A DNA stretch of 57,867 nucleotides from CAZMSD01 sp964568855 (GTDB lineage Bacteria > CAIWAD01), in the NCBI GenBank assembly GCA_964568855.1, contig CAZMSD010000025.1, forward strand, positions 1-57,867, given 5' to 3'. The position numbers and the translations under genes were made by a program. The notes beneath the pieces were generated by a model, which did no database searches, was not told where the DNA came from, and saw only the letters and a list, made by a program, of their open reading frames with translations. Position 1 is the stretch's first letter, and every line of letters begins with the position of its first letter. Positions 9,193 through 18,021 of this stretch are shown here, piece by piece.

Positions 9193-9574
9193 GATTGGTT
9201 CCTCCTGATTTGATGCTACTCGGCGCTGGATGAGACGGCGCTCCTACACCTAGGGATGGAAGGGACAGGCGATCTCGCAGTTGGACCAGGGCCTGGCGAT
9301 GGTTGTCGATTAGCACAGTCCCCTCGCACTAGAACTGAAGCACACCGAAGCGGAGAACAGATCCACCAAATCATTAACAACATAATTGCTTGATAGTATC
9401 AAAATATCATTTTATATTACTAATTGGTTATACGGTTATATCGCTGAAACGTGATAGGAGTGGCGATTGATGTCCTTACTAATGGAAAAGGATGCTGCCG
9501 CAGAGGACATGCCGGGCAGGTTTGGTCTTCCGGCAAATGCGGAGCTGGAGGCTGAGACTGCAGCATGACAAAGC
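9193..9574. other. Divergent intergenic region with an AT-rich core
   Basis: This 382 bp gap separates the leftward beta-helix gene from the rightward efflux operon, so it should hold promoters for both. The stretch 9361-9450 is strikingly AT-rich against the surrounding GC-rich DNA. No open frame is convincing. A palindrome at 9390-9402 is listed separately. Confidence 0.6.
9390..9402. promoter_or_regulatory. Perfect 13 bp palindrome, possible operator
   Basis: TTGATA-G-TATCAA is a perfect inverted repeat with a single central base, lying in the AT-rich core upstream of the TolC-adaptor-RND operon. The operon encodes an ArsR-type repressor further down, so an operator here is plausible, but nothing ties this repeat to that protein. 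Confidence 0.35.
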
Positions 9575-10954
9575 TTGGTCGGTTGGAACCTGCCCGCCCG
9601 GGGGATCCTGCTGGGCGGACTGCTAATACTGCTGTTCGTCGTCGGCGCTCGGGCCGGGGAGCTGAGCCTGGCGCAGGCGCTCCAGATCGCAAGTGAGAAC
9701 AGCCTGGCGGCCGCGGCGGCGAGCGAGCGGGCGGAGGCCGCTGCTGAGCAGCGGCGCGAAGCCCTGGGTTACCTCCTGCCCAAGGTGGACCTGATGGAGG
9801 TGGCGGTTCGCACGGAGCAACCGGGCGAGGTCTTCGGCATGCTGATGAACCGCCGCGAGGCGGTGATGGACATGATCGCCGCCAACAGCATGATGTTCGC
9901 CAACGGCCAGCCCTACGTGGCCGACCTGGTGAATCCGGATCCGCTCAATACGTACATCACGCGCATCCAGGGCGAGATGCCCCTGTTCGCCGGCGGCATG
10001 ATCTGGAGCCGCCTGCGGCAGGCCGGACTGATGGCGGAGGCAGGGGAGCTGCAGGCGGAACGTGATACCCGGCAGGTCGACTTCGACGTGATCCGTTCCT
10101 GGACGGACCTGGCCAAGGCCCGCGAAGCCCAGGACCTGCTCAGGCGCGCCCGCGAGACGACCCGCGCCCACGTGAGACTGGCCCGCGATTATGCCGGCGA
10201 GGGCCTGCTGGTGGCCAGCGAAGTCCTGCGCGCCGAAGTCTACCTGGCCGAGATGGACGAACTCGTGACACGCGCCGAAAACGGGGCCCGGCTGGCGGAG
10301 GCGGCGCTGAACTTCCACCTGGGCATCGACCGAGATACGCATCACGAATTGGGATCCATGCCGGCCCTGCCGGAGCGGGACGGGGACCTCGGATCCTGGA
10401 CGGCCCGCGCCTTGTCCGCGCGCGCCGACCTGGCCGCCGCGCGGCTCAAACTGAAAGCCGGCGACCTTGAGCAGCGGGTCGCCCTGTCCGCCTTTCTGCC
10501 CACTGTGGGAGTGCAAGGCCGCTACGATTTCTTCGACGACGAGATCTTCGGTACCGGGGAGGGCAGCTATTCCCTGAGCGGCGTGCTCCGGCTCAACGTC
10601 TTCAGCGGCGGGAGCGACCGCGCGCGGTTGAGCCGGGCCAGGCACGAAGCCCGCGCCTGGCGAAAGGACCTGGCGCGATTCGAGGAAGGCGTCAAGTTCG
10701 AAGTGCAGCAGGCCTACGGGGACTATGACGCCGCCCTGCTGAGACATGAGGCCGCTTCGCGGGCCTTGGGCGCGGGCTCCGAAAACCTGCGCGTCCTGGA
10801 GGAGCGCTTCCGCCAGGGCGTGGCCGGTATGATCGAGCTGCTGGACGCCGAGACGGCCCTGCGCGAACTCGAGGTGCGCGAGCTGACGGCCCGCTTCGAC
10901 AGCTACCTGGCGGCCTACCGCCTGAGACACGCCGCGGGACTGGAAATCACGTAA
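9575..10954 (+). CDS. TolC-family outer membrane efflux channel
   Basis: This 459-residue protein has a signal peptide (GILLGGLLILLFVVGARAG) followed by LSLAQALQIASENS, the standard opening of outer membrane efflux proteins (PF02321). Two long coiled-coil halves with Ala/Arg/Glu-rich helices follow, and the C-terminus contains LRVLEERFRQGVAGMIELLDAETALRELE. It is predicted to form the trimeric outer membrane exit duct for the adaptor and RND pump encoded just downstream (21 bp gap). The start is TTG at 9575; an in-frame stop at 9566-9568 rules out extension. The nearby ATG at 9565 is in the wrong frame and gives no sensible protein. Confidence 0.85.
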   Translation: MVGWNLPARGILLGGLLILLFVVGARAGELSLAQALQIASENSLAAAAASERAEAAAEQRREALGYLLPKVDLMEVAVRTEQPGEVFGMLMNRREAVMDMIAANSMMFANGQPYVADLVNPDPLNTYITRIQGEMPLFAGGMIWSRLRQAGLMAEAGELQAERDTRQVDFDVIRSWTDLAKAREAQDLLRRARETTRAHVRLARDYAGEGLLVASEVLRAEVYLAEMDELVTRAENGARLAEAALNFHLGIDRDTHHELGSMPALPERDGDLGSWTARALSARADLAAARLKLKAGDLEQRVALSAFLPTVGVQGRYDFFDDEIFGTGEGSYSLSGVLRLNVFSGGSDRARLSRARHEARAWRKDLARFEEGVKFEVQQAYGDYDAALLRHEAASRALGAGSENLRVLEERFRQGVAGMIELLDAETALRELEVRELTARFDSYLAAYRLRHAAGLEIT

Positions 10955-10975
10955 GACATGCGAGGAGAAGGATAG

Positions 10976-11920
10976 ATGAGACTCATGCAGATCCTTGCCG
11001 CGCTCTCGGCGGCACTGCTGTTGACGGGTTGCGGGCACGAGCGGGCCGCCGGCGATGTCGCGGAGCACGAACCGATCGAGGCTGAGCTGACGGAGGTCCG
11101 CCTGCTGGAAGAAGCCCGGCCGATCGAGGTGCAGGGCGTGGTCCAGGCCGCGCAGGAGAGCTTCCTGTCCAGTCGCGCCATGGGCCCCGTGGTCCAGGTG
11201 CGCGTGAACGCCGGCGACCGCGTGACAGAGGGCGAGGTGCTGCTCGAGATTCAGCAGGACATGAGCCACGGTCAGCTTGCCCAGGCCCGCGGCGCCCGCG
11301 CCCAGGCCGAGGCCGCAATATCTCTCGCCAGGCGAAACTACGAGCGTTTCAAGCGCCTCTACGAAAAGGAAGCCTGTTCCGAGCTGGAGCTGGACATGGC
11401 CCGCATGCAGTTCGAACAGGCCCGGGGAGCGGTCGAGCAGGCCGAGGGCGCGGTGGAAGCGGCCTCCTCCGTCGCGGAGGAGAGTCGGCTGCGCGCTCCG
11501 TTCGAGGCGCTGGTGGTGGAAAAGCTGGTCAACCCGGGCGACCTGGCTGCGCCGGGCAGACCGCTGGTCCGCCTGCAGTCGCTCACCGGCCGCCGGCTGT
11601 GGCTCACGGTGCGCGAGGCGGACATCGTCCACTTGCGCACCGGGATGGTTCTGCCGGTGAGCATCGATTCCCGGCCCGACCTGGGGACGATCGAGGGGCG
11701 GGTGGCGGAAATCGCTCCCGCGGCGGACATGGCCACGCACACCTTCGCGGTCAAGGTGGAACTTGATATCGACGATCTCGCCCCGGGTATCACGGGACGC
11801 GCCACGGTACCCGGCGAGACGCGCAGTCGCATGCTCGTTCCCGTGGACGCGGTGTACCGGGCGGGCTGTGCCTGGTTACGGTTGTGGATGCGGGGGGCGC
11901 GGCGCGCACCCGGGCCGTAA
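10976..11920 (+). CDS. RND efflux periplasmic adaptor (membrane fusion lipoprotein), frameshifted near its C-terminus
   Basis: ATG at 10976 follows a GAAGGA site. Residues 1-19 form a lipoprotein signal with lipobox LTGC (C19). The body shows the usual adaptor order: a biotinyl-lipoyl half-motif (VQVRVNAGDRVTEGEVLLEI), an alpha-helical hairpin (about 95-160), the second half-motif (RLRAPFEALVVEKLVNPGDLAAPGRPLVRL), then beta-barrel and membrane-proximal domains. The reading frame degenerates after VDAVYRAG (about 11866) into a Trp/Arg tail. The expected continuation (VTVVDAGG through TLGDGNAGFVEIL to GVVR) is in the +1 frame and ends at 12045, overlapping the pump start by ATGA. A one-base deletion, in the cell or in the assembly, explains this. 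Confidence 0.85.
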   Translation: MRLMQILAALSAALLLTGCGHERAAGDVAEHEPIEAELTEVRLLEEARPIEVQGVVQAAQESFLSSRAMGPVVQVRVNAGDRVTEGEVLLEIQQDMSHGQLAQARGARAQAEAAISLARRNYERFKRLYEKEACSELELDMARMQFEQARGAVEQAEGAVEAASSVAEESRLRAPFEALVVEKLVNPGDLAAPGRPLVRLQSLTGRRLWLTVREADIVHLRTGMVLPVSIDSRPDLGTIEGRVAEIAPAADMATHTFAVKVELDIDDLAPGITGRATVPGETRSRMLVPVDAVYRAGCAWLRLWMRGARRAPGP

Positions 11921-12045
11921 CCCTGGGCGACGGGAACGCCGGGTTCGTGGAGATCCTCAGCGGCACATCGGAAGGCGACCGGCTGGTGGCCGACCTGGAT
12001 CGACCCATCGCCGACGGCACGCCCGTCAGGGGAGTGGTCCGATGA
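11867..12045 (+). pseudogene. Out-of-frame C-terminal part of the RND adaptor
   Basis: Read in the frame ending at 12045, this stretch encodes LVTVVDAGGAARTRAVTLGD and then a membrane-proximal domain with GDRLVADLDRP, matching the normal end of the adaptor family. Its stop overlaps the ATG of the RND pump (ATGA at 12042-12045), the expected operon junction. It is therefore the displaced tail of the 10976 gene, not a separate gene. Confidence 0.75.
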
Positions 12046-15000
12046 ACGAACCCAGCGTCAGGAAGGAACTCGAAGCTTCGCGCCGGGAGGCGCAGCGCGA
12101 GAAGATGAGCCGCCGCAGGATCGGCCTCTCCGGAAGGGTTGCCGCGGCCTTCCTGCATTCCAAGCTGACGCCGCTGCTCGTGCTGGCGGCCCTGCTGCTG
12201 GGAGCTTTCGCGGTGCTGGTCACACCGCGCGAGGAGGAACCCCAGATCAAGGTCCCCATGGTGGACGTGATGCTCGGTTTCCCCGGCGCCACGGCCAAGG
12301 AAGTGGAACAGCGCGTGATCACCCCGGCCGAGAAGCTGATCTACGAGATCGAGAACGTGGAGTACGTGTACTCCACGTCCATGCCCGGCGGCGGCATGGT
12401 GATCGCCCGCTTCAAGGTGGGCACCGACCCCGACCAGGCGGTACTGCGGGTGCACGCCAAGTTGATGAGCGCCACGGACCGCCTGCCCGAGGGGGCCCTG
12501 CAGCCGCTGGTGAAGCCGGTGACCATCGACGACGTGCCCGCGGTCGCCTACACTCTCTGGGGCGATGACAAGTCTCCGGGCGACTTGCGCCGGGTGGCCG
12601 ACGAGTTGAAGTACGAGTTGACCCGGCACGACCGGGTGGCCCGCGCGGAGGTGATCGGCGGACAGCGCCGCGTGTTACGCGTTGCCTTCGACAAGCGGCT
12701 GCTGAGCGCCTACAACTCCTCTATCCTGCAGGCTTACCAGGCCCTGCAGGGAGCCAACTGGCGCCTGCCCGCCGGCAGCATGTCCTCGCTGGACGGAGAA
12801 ATCGACGTCCAGGTGGGCGGTTTCCTGCGCAGCGCGGAGGACGTGGCCGGCACCGTGATCGGCGTTTACCGGGGCAGACCGGTCTATCTGAGGGACGTGG
12901 CCGAGGTGCGCGACGGGCCCGAGGAACCCGCGCAGTACGTCTGGATGGGCACAGGTCCCGCCGCTGCGGAAAAGGGGATCGAGCGCGCAGGACTGGATAC
13001 TCCCGCGGTAACCCTGGCCGTTTCCAAGAAACCCGGAACCAACGCGGTGGATCTGGTGGCCGACCTGGACGCCCGGATCGGCGGCCTCCTGGGAACCGTG
13101 ATACCCGGCGACGTGCGGGTGACGAAGACGCGCGACTACGGCTTCACCGCCGAGGAGAAGTCCAACGAGCTGATCTTCCACGTCCTGCTGGCGACGATCT
13201 CGGTGGTGATCTTGATGGGCCTGATGCTCGGACGCAAGGAAGCGCTGGTGGTTCTGGTGGCGGTGCCCGTGACCCTGGCCCTGACGCTGGCAGCCAGCTA
13301 CTTCTTCGGCTACACGCTGAACCGTGTGACTCTGTTCGCGCTGATCTTCTCGATCGGCATCCTGGTGGACGACGCCATCGTGGTGGTGGAGAACATCCAC
13401 CGGCACTACCAGCTCAAGTGGACCGGGGCGGAGCACGCCACTGTTTTCGGCGTCGACGAGGTGGGCAATCCGACCATCCTGGCCACGTTCACGGTGATCG
13501 GGGCCCTGCTGCCCCTGGCCTTCGTTTCCGGCCTGATGGGACCCTACATGCGGCCGATCCCGGTCAACGCCTCGGCGGCCATGTTCTTCTCGCTGGTGGT
13601 GGCCTTCGTGGTCTCCCCCTGGTTGACCCTCCGGCTGTTCAACCGCAGGAACGAGCAAACGGCGGCCGCGAGCGAGCACGAGCACTACGACGAGACCAGC
13701 GAAGAAACACGGATGCACAGGATCTACGGCGCCCTGCTGAAGCCGCTGCTGCGGAAGCCCTGGCTGCGCTGGGGCGCCCTCGCGGGAGTGGCGGGCCTGC
13801 TGTTGCTGTCCATGGCGCTGGTCCCGCTGCGTGCGGTGCTGGTGAAAATGATGCCCTACGACAACAAGAGCGAGCTGCAGGTGGTGATCGATGCGCCCGA
13901 AGGATACACCCTCGAACGCACCAACGCGGTCGCCCGCGACCTGGCACAGGTCTTTGTATCACTCCCCGAGGTGACGGACTACCAGGTCTACGTGGGCACC
14001 TCGGCGCCCTTCAATTTCAACGGGCTGGTGCGTCATTATTTCCTGCGGAGCGGATCCAACGTAGCCGACGTCCAGGTCAACCTGGTGGACAAGCACCTGC
14101 GGGATGAGCAGAGCCACGACTTCGCCAAGCGCGCGCGGGAACTGCTGCTGCCCCTGGCCGAGCGCCACGGCGTGGCCCTCAAGGTGGCCGAAGTGCCGCC
14201 CGGTCCCCCGGTGCTGAGCACCATGGTGGCCGAGATCTACGGCCCCGGCGACGGCGAGCGCATCGAGGTCGCGCGGCAGGTTCGTGAGATCTTCGACGAG
14301 AGTGAGGGAATCGTCGACGTGGACTGGCTGGTGGAGGAGGCCGCGCCGCGAGACGAGCTGGTGATCGACCGCGAGAAGGCCATCCGCAGCGGTATCACGG
14401 CGGAGCAGATCTCCCGCACGCTGCGCGTGGCCCTGAACGGCGCCGAAGCGGGACTGCTGCACGTGGAGCGGGATCGCAGCCCCGTTCCGCTGGTGCTGAG
14501 GCTGGACCGGGCACAGCGCAGCAGGATAGATGACCTGCTTGACCTGACGGTCCACGCCGCCGACGGGCGCATGGTGCCCCTGTCCGAGCTGGTGCGCGTC
14601 GAGCGCAGCGAGCGCGAGAGCTACATCTATCACAAGAACCTGCGACCCGTGACTTACGTGCTGGGGGAGGTGGCGGGTTCCGCGGAATCTCCGGTCTACG
14701 GAATCCTCGACATGAACCCGCGCATCGAGAACATCGACGTTCCCGGCGGAGAGAAGCTCGCAGTGATGTCCACGCACCTTCCGGAGGACAGCCAGCGCTA
14801 CGCCATGAAGTGGGACGGCGAGTGGCACATCACCTACGAGGTATTCCGCGACATGGGTATCGCCTTCGGCGTGGTAATGGTACTGATCTACGTCCTGGTA
14901 GTGGGCTGGTTCCGCTCCTTCATCACGCCGCTGATCATCATGGCGCCGATCCCGCTGACCCTGATCGGCATTCTGCCCGGGCACGGTCTGCTGGGCACTT

Positions 15001-15347
15001 TCTTCACGGCCACCTCGATGATCGGCTTCATCGCGCTGGCCGGCATCATCGTGCGCAACTCGATCCTGCTGGTGGATTTCATCAACCTGGAGCTGCGCGC
15101 CGGAGAAAGCCTGGAGGACGCGGTGATGAAGGCGGGCGCAGTGCGCTTCCGGCCCATCCTGCTGACGGCCCTGGCGCTGGTGGTGGGGGCGGGCGTGATC
15201 TACCTGGACCCGATATTCCAGGGCCTGGCGGTCTCCCTGATCGCCGGTGTGCTGGTCTCAACCGCCCTGACCCTGGTGGTGATTCCACTGCTGTACTACA
15301 TGTACATCCGCTGGGCGGGCACCGAGGGTGTGATACAGAAGGTATAA
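12042..15347 (+). CDS. RND-family efflux pump (inner membrane, proton-driven)
   Basis: About 1101 residues, the usual RND length. I chose ATG at 12042 (MNEPSVRK) because it overlaps the adaptor stop and yields a normal N-terminus with the first membrane helix at about 35-55. Family landmarks include PQIKVPMVDVMLGFPGATAKEVE, a porter domain, SIGILVDDAIVVVENIHRH in TM4 (paired Asp residues for proton relay), a second membrane block ending the protein, and LAGIIVRNSILLVDFIN. It forms the tripartite pump with the TolC channel and adaptor upstream. The PII-like and ArsR genes downstream hint at metal-linked regulation, but sequence alone does not set the substrate. Confidence 0.92.
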   Translation: MNEPSVRKELEASRREAQREKMSRRRIGLSGRVAAAFLHSKLTPLLVLAALLLGAFAVLVTPREEEPQIKVPMVDVMLGFPGATAKEVEQRVITPAEKLIYEIENVEYVYSTSMPGGGMVIARFKVGTDPDQAVLRVHAKLMSATDRLPEGALQPLVKPVTIDDVPAVAYTLWGDDKSPGDLRRVADELKYELTRHDRVARAEVIGGQRRVLRVAFDKRLLSAYNSSILQAYQALQGANWRLPAGSMSSLDGEIDVQVGGFLRSAEDVAGTVIGVYRGRPVYLRDVAEVRDGPEEPAQYVWMGTGPAAAEKGIERAGLDTPAVTLAVSKKPGTNAVDLVADLDARIGGLLGTVIPGDVRVTKTRDYGFTAEEKSNELIFHVLLATISVVILMGLMLGRKEALVVLVAVPVTLALTLAASYFFGYTLNRVTLFALIFSIGILVDDAIVVVENIHRHYQLKWTGAEHATVFGVDEVGNPTILATFTVIGALLPLAFVSGLMGPYMRPIPVNASAAMFFSLVVAFVVSPWLTLRLFNRRNEQTAAASEHEHYDETSEETRMHRIYGALLKPLLRKPWLRWGALAGVAGLLLLSMALVPLRAVLVKMMPYDNKSELQVVIDAPEGYTLERTNAVARDLAQVFVSLPEVTDYQVYVGTSAPFNFNGLVRHYFLRSGSNVADVQVNLVDKHLRDEQSHDFAKRARELLLPLAERHGVALKVAEVPPGPPVLSTMVAEIYGPGDGERIEVARQVREIFDESEGIVDVDWLVEEAAPRDELVIDREKAIRSGITAEQISRTLRVALNGAEAGLLHVERDRSPVPLVLRLDRAQRSRIDDLLDLTVHAADGRMVPLSELVRVERSERESYIYHKNLRPVTYVLGEVAGSAESPVYGILDMNPRIENIDVPGGEKLAVMSTHLPEDSQRYAMKWDGEWHITYEVFRDMGIAFGVVMVLIYVLVVGWFRSFITPLIIMAPIPLTLIGILPGHGLLGTFFTATSMIGFIALAGIIVRNSILLVDFINLELRAGESLEDAVMKAGAVRFRPILLTALALVVGAGVIYLDPIFQGLAVSLIAGVLVSTALTLVVIPLLYYMYIRWAGTEGVIQKV

Positions 15348-15401
15348 GGCGGCAGACCGATGAACCGGGTGCATCCTGTCCGAAGAAGAGGAATAAGCGC
15401 G

Positions 15402-15686
15402 ATGAAGATGCTGATGGCGATCATCGACGGAAGGCGCAAGGAAGAGCTGGAAATCCTGCTGCGCCGGGAAGGGGTGGCGGGCTTCACCGAGATTCCCGAC
15501 GTTCATGGTTTCGGGAGCAGCGGTGAACGGATGGATTCAGCCGTGCACCCCGGGACCTCGGCCGTCGTCCTGGTGCTGCTGGAGGCAGCACGGCTCGAGG
15601 GGGTCACCGCGGCGATCCGCGAGTATTGCGCAGAGTGCAGCGAGCACATCCGCCTGCTGCACTGGGACGTGTCGGTGGAGATCTGA
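15402..15686 (+). CDS. PII-like signalling protein associated with the RND pump
   Basis: I chose ATG at 15402 (MKMLMAIIDGRRKEELEILLRREG, about 94 residues) because a GAAGAGGAA site lies upstream and the family starts this way; the frame is open from 15360. The ferredoxin-like alternation (MLMAIID, FTEIPDVHGFGSSGE, SAVVLVLLEA, IRLLHWDVSVEI) resembles small PII-like proteins often encoded next to CusA-type RND pumps. The T-loop is short, and the nitrogen-sensing PII signature is absent, so nitrogen regulation is unlikely. It starts 54 bp after the pump and was presumably co-transcribed with it. Confidence 0.65.
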   Translation: MKMLMAIIDGRRKEELEILLRREGVAGFTEIPDVHGFGSSGERMDSAVHPGTSAVVLVLLEAARLEGVTAAIREYCAECSEHIRLLHWDVSVEI

Positions 15687-15751
15687 ATCCGCATGCGCCG
15701 ATAAGTGGCAGCCTGCATCGGTGGGAATCGGATCCCGTGGGAGAGGGATGG

Positions 15752-16123
15752 ATGGAAGCCCGCGATAGAACAGGAGAATTCTTCGAGCACGTTTCCGACG
15801 TGCTCAAGGCGATGGCCGATCCCATGCGGCTCCGGCTGCTGCACGCCATGCAGGACGGCGAGCGCTGCGTCGGCGAGCTGGTTTCCATCGCCGGAACCAG
15901 CCAGGCCAACGTCTCCAAGCACTTGAAGGTGCTCAGGAAGGCTGGCCTGGTCTCCTGCCGCAGGGAAGGACTCAACGTGTATTACGACATAGGCGATCGC
16001 TCGGTTTTCCACATCTGTTCGTCCGTGAGCGATTCGATCATGCGCAGGCTTGACGAGGAGCGCGAGATGATCAGCGACTCCAGGCGCCGGATGGAAGCCG
16101 GCGCCGAGGGCGGAGGGGAATGA
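15752..16123 (+). CDS. ArsR-family winged-helix transcriptional repressor
   Basis: About 123 residues from ATG at 15752, preceded by GAGAGGGA. The helix-turn-helix reads LKAMADPMRLRLLHAM, CVGELVSIAGTSQANVSKHLKVLRKAGLVSCRREG, then a wing with NVYYDIGD, typical ArsR/SmtB organisation. Cys residues in the recognition region (CVGEL, VSCR, HICSS) could serve in metal or thiol sensing, but no textbook metal site is complete. Placed directly after the RND and PII-like genes, it likely controls the efflux operon; the operator is not identified. Confidence 0.85.
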   Translation: MEARDRTGEFFEHVSDVLKAMADPMRLRLLHAMQDGERCVGELVSIAGTSQANVSKHLKVLRKAGLVSCRREGLNVYYDIGDRSVFHICSSVSDSIMRRLDEEREMISDSRRRMEAGAEGGGE

Positions 16124-16171
16124 ACCTTGCCGCGCGATGAACAACGGCCTCTGCGCCGGGGAAGGAAGAGA

Positions 16172-16261
16172 ATGCGGGAACTGCTGGAAATCGCCGCCAT
16201 CATCGGACTCTGGATTCTGCTGCAGAAGGTGGTGCTGCCGCGACTGGGAATCGGCACCTGA
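16172..16261 (+). CDS. 29-residue single-pass membrane peptide
   Basis: A strong GAAGGAAGAG ribosome site precedes ATG at 16172. The peptide is MRELLEIAA, then a hydrophobic helix (IIGLWILLQKVVLP) and a short RLGIGT tail, giving one predicted membrane span. Small peptides of this LLQKVVLPRLG type recur next to ArsR and metal or efflux loci in my recollection, but I cannot name a characterised family. It begins 48 bp after the repressor gene. A GC-rich hairpin follows the stop immediately, supporting it as the last gene of the efflux operon. Confidence 0.6.
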   Translation: MRELLEIAAIIGLWILLQKVVLPRLGIGT

Positions 16262-16268
16262 ATGAGCG

Positions 16269-16287
16269 GACCCGCCGGCGGCGGGTC
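16269..16287 (+). terminator. GC hairpin after the efflux operon
   Basis: GACCCGCC and GGCGGGTC form a perfect eight-base stem around a three-base loop eight bases after the stop of the small membrane peptide. The following tract is only TTG, so intrinsic termination may be weak. Confidence 0.45.
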
Positions 16288-16520
16288 TTGCGACGTGCCA
16301 GAGACGCGAATCGATGATCAGCGGCCGCTAATCGACGAGCACTCCCCCGCTGCGAAGGGGGACTTGCGCGAGACGTCTTCCCGGACCGCTCAGGAAGAAG
16401 GGCGGTCGACTCGATAGAGCCCGACGGGCGCCCGCGGGGCAGGGCTCGGATAAGCGCCGGCCCTTCGAAATCGCCGCGGACACGCAGGCGGAATACGTAA
16501 CACAATCCGGAGTCGCGCCG

Positions 16521-17957
16521 ATGCTGCGGGAAACCTACCCCTATTACCTGGCGAACGAAGCCAGGCAGCCCAACGCCGATATTGAAGTGCGCAACAAGTA
16601 CAACGGGGAAACGGCCACCCGCGTTGCGCGTGCCGACCAGGCCGCCATCGACGAAGCCATCAGCAGCGCGGTGGAAGCCGCCGAGTCCATGCGCCGGCTG
16701 CCGCCCTTCGGGCGCGCGGATGTCCTTGAGCACTGTGTCACGCGCTTCCGCGAGCGTTTCGACGAGCTGGCCTATTCGCTGTGCATCGAAGCGGGAAAGC
16801 CCATCCGCGACGCCCGGGGCGAGGTGACGCGGCTGATCGACACCTTTCAGATCGCCGCCGGTGAGGCGCTGCGGATCCACGGCGAGCAGCAGTCCCTGGA
16901 AATTTCTCCCCGCGCCGAGGGCTACGAAGCTCTCGTGAGACGCGTGCCCCTGGGACCCTGCTCCTTCATCAGCCCTTTCAACTTTCCCCTCAACCTGGCG
17001 GCGCACAAGGTGGCCCCGGCCATCGCCGCGGGCTGCCCCTTCGTGCTCAAACCGGCGTCCTGGACCCCGGTGGGCGCGCTGATCATCGCCGAGGTGCTCG
17101 CGGAGACCGACCTGCCCAAGGGAGCCTTCAGCGTGCTGCCCGTGGGCCGCGAAAGCGCCGGTTCCTTCACCACCGACGAACGCTTCAAGCTGCTCTCCTT
17201 CACCGGCTCGCAGGACGTGGGCTGGGACCTGAAGGCCAGGGCGGGCAAGAAGAAGGTGGTGCTGGAACTTGGCGGCAACGCCGGCTGCATCGTAGACGCC
17301 GGCGCGGACCTCGAACTCGCCGCCCGGTTGATTCCCATCGGCGCTTTCTACCAGTCGGGCCAGTCCTGCATCAGCGTGCAACGGATCTTCATCCACGAAT
17401 CGGTTTATGACAGGCTGGTGCCCGAACTCGTCAAGGGCGCCGCTCTTTGGAAGACAGGAGATCCCCTGGAAGAAAGCACCATGCTGGGGCCCATCATCAG
17501 CGAGGATGACGCACGGCGCATCGAGCGCTGGGTGGACGAGGCCGTCAATGCCGGCGCGCGCCTGCTCTGCGGCGGCCGGCGTGAGGGCGTGTTCTACGAT
17601 GCCACCCTGCTAGAGAACGTGAGACGCGACCTCGACGTGTGCTGCAAGGAGGTTTTCGGCCCGGTGGCGCTGCTGGAGCCCTTCAGCGATTTCAGGGAGG
17701 CGGTGGCCCGGGTCAACGACAGCCGCTACGGCCTGCAGGCCGGCGTGTTCACCAGGGACATCCACCACGCCTTCTACGCCTGGAACGAGCTCGAGGTGGG
17801 GGGAGTGGTGATCAACAACACGCCTTCCTTCCGCGTGGACAGCATGCCCTACGGCGGCGTCAAAGACAGCGGCCTGGGCCGCGAGGGCATCCGCTATTCC
17901 ATCGAGGAGATGACCGAACCGCGCCTGCTGGTACTCAACCGGGTGGGCCGGATCTGA
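16521..17957 (+). CDS. NAD(P)-dependent aldehyde dehydrogenase
   Basis: A full-length (478 residue) ALDH-superfamily enzyme that oxidises an aldehyde to the acid in the cytoplasm. It shows the coenzyme motif FISPFNFPLNLAAHKVAPAIAAGCPFVLKPA, the LSFTGSQDVG glycine motif, the catalytic Glu in VVLELGGNAG, the nucleophilic Cys in YQSGQSCISVQRIF, and KEVFGPVALLEPF. The sequence style resembles the ALDH11 / phosphonoacetaldehyde / GapN-like branch, but substrate is not determinable. The preceding 233 bp (16288-16520) contain no other gene that I can see. It is convergent with the next gene. Confidence 0.92.
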   Translation: MLRETYPYYLANEARQPNADIEVRNKYNGETATRVARADQAAIDEAISSAVEAAESMRRLPPFGRADVLEHCVTRFRERFDELAYSLCIEAGKPIRDARGEVTRLIDTFQIAAGEALRIHGEQQSLEISPRAEGYEALVRRVPLGPCSFISPFNFPLNLAAHKVAPAIAAGCPFVLKPASWTPVGALIIAEVLAETDLPKGAFSVLPVGRESAGSFTTDERFKLLSFTGSQDVGWDLKARAGKKKVVLELGGNAGCIVDAGADLELAARLIPIGAFYQSGQSCISVQRIFIHESVYDRLVPELVKGAALWKTGDPLEESTMLGPIISEDDARRIERWVDEAVNAGARLLCGGRREGVFYDATLLENVRRDLDVCCKEVFGPVALLEPFSDFREAVARVNDSRYGLQAGVFTRDIHHAFYAWNELEVGGVVINNTPSFRVDSMPYGGVKDSGLGREGIRYSIEEMTEPRLLVLNRVGRI

Positions 17958-18021
17958 ATGTCGCCGACGCACATGCAGGATGTAACTCACCCGAAATCCT
18001 TGTACCGGAGGCGCGTGGGGA

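Noticed and set aside
9623..11740. Long open frame on the minus strand (705 codons) opposite the TolC and adaptor genes
   Set aside because: It is a GC-rich shadow frame. Its product is His/Gln/Arg-rich with no family pattern, while the plus strand encodes two clear efflux proteins.
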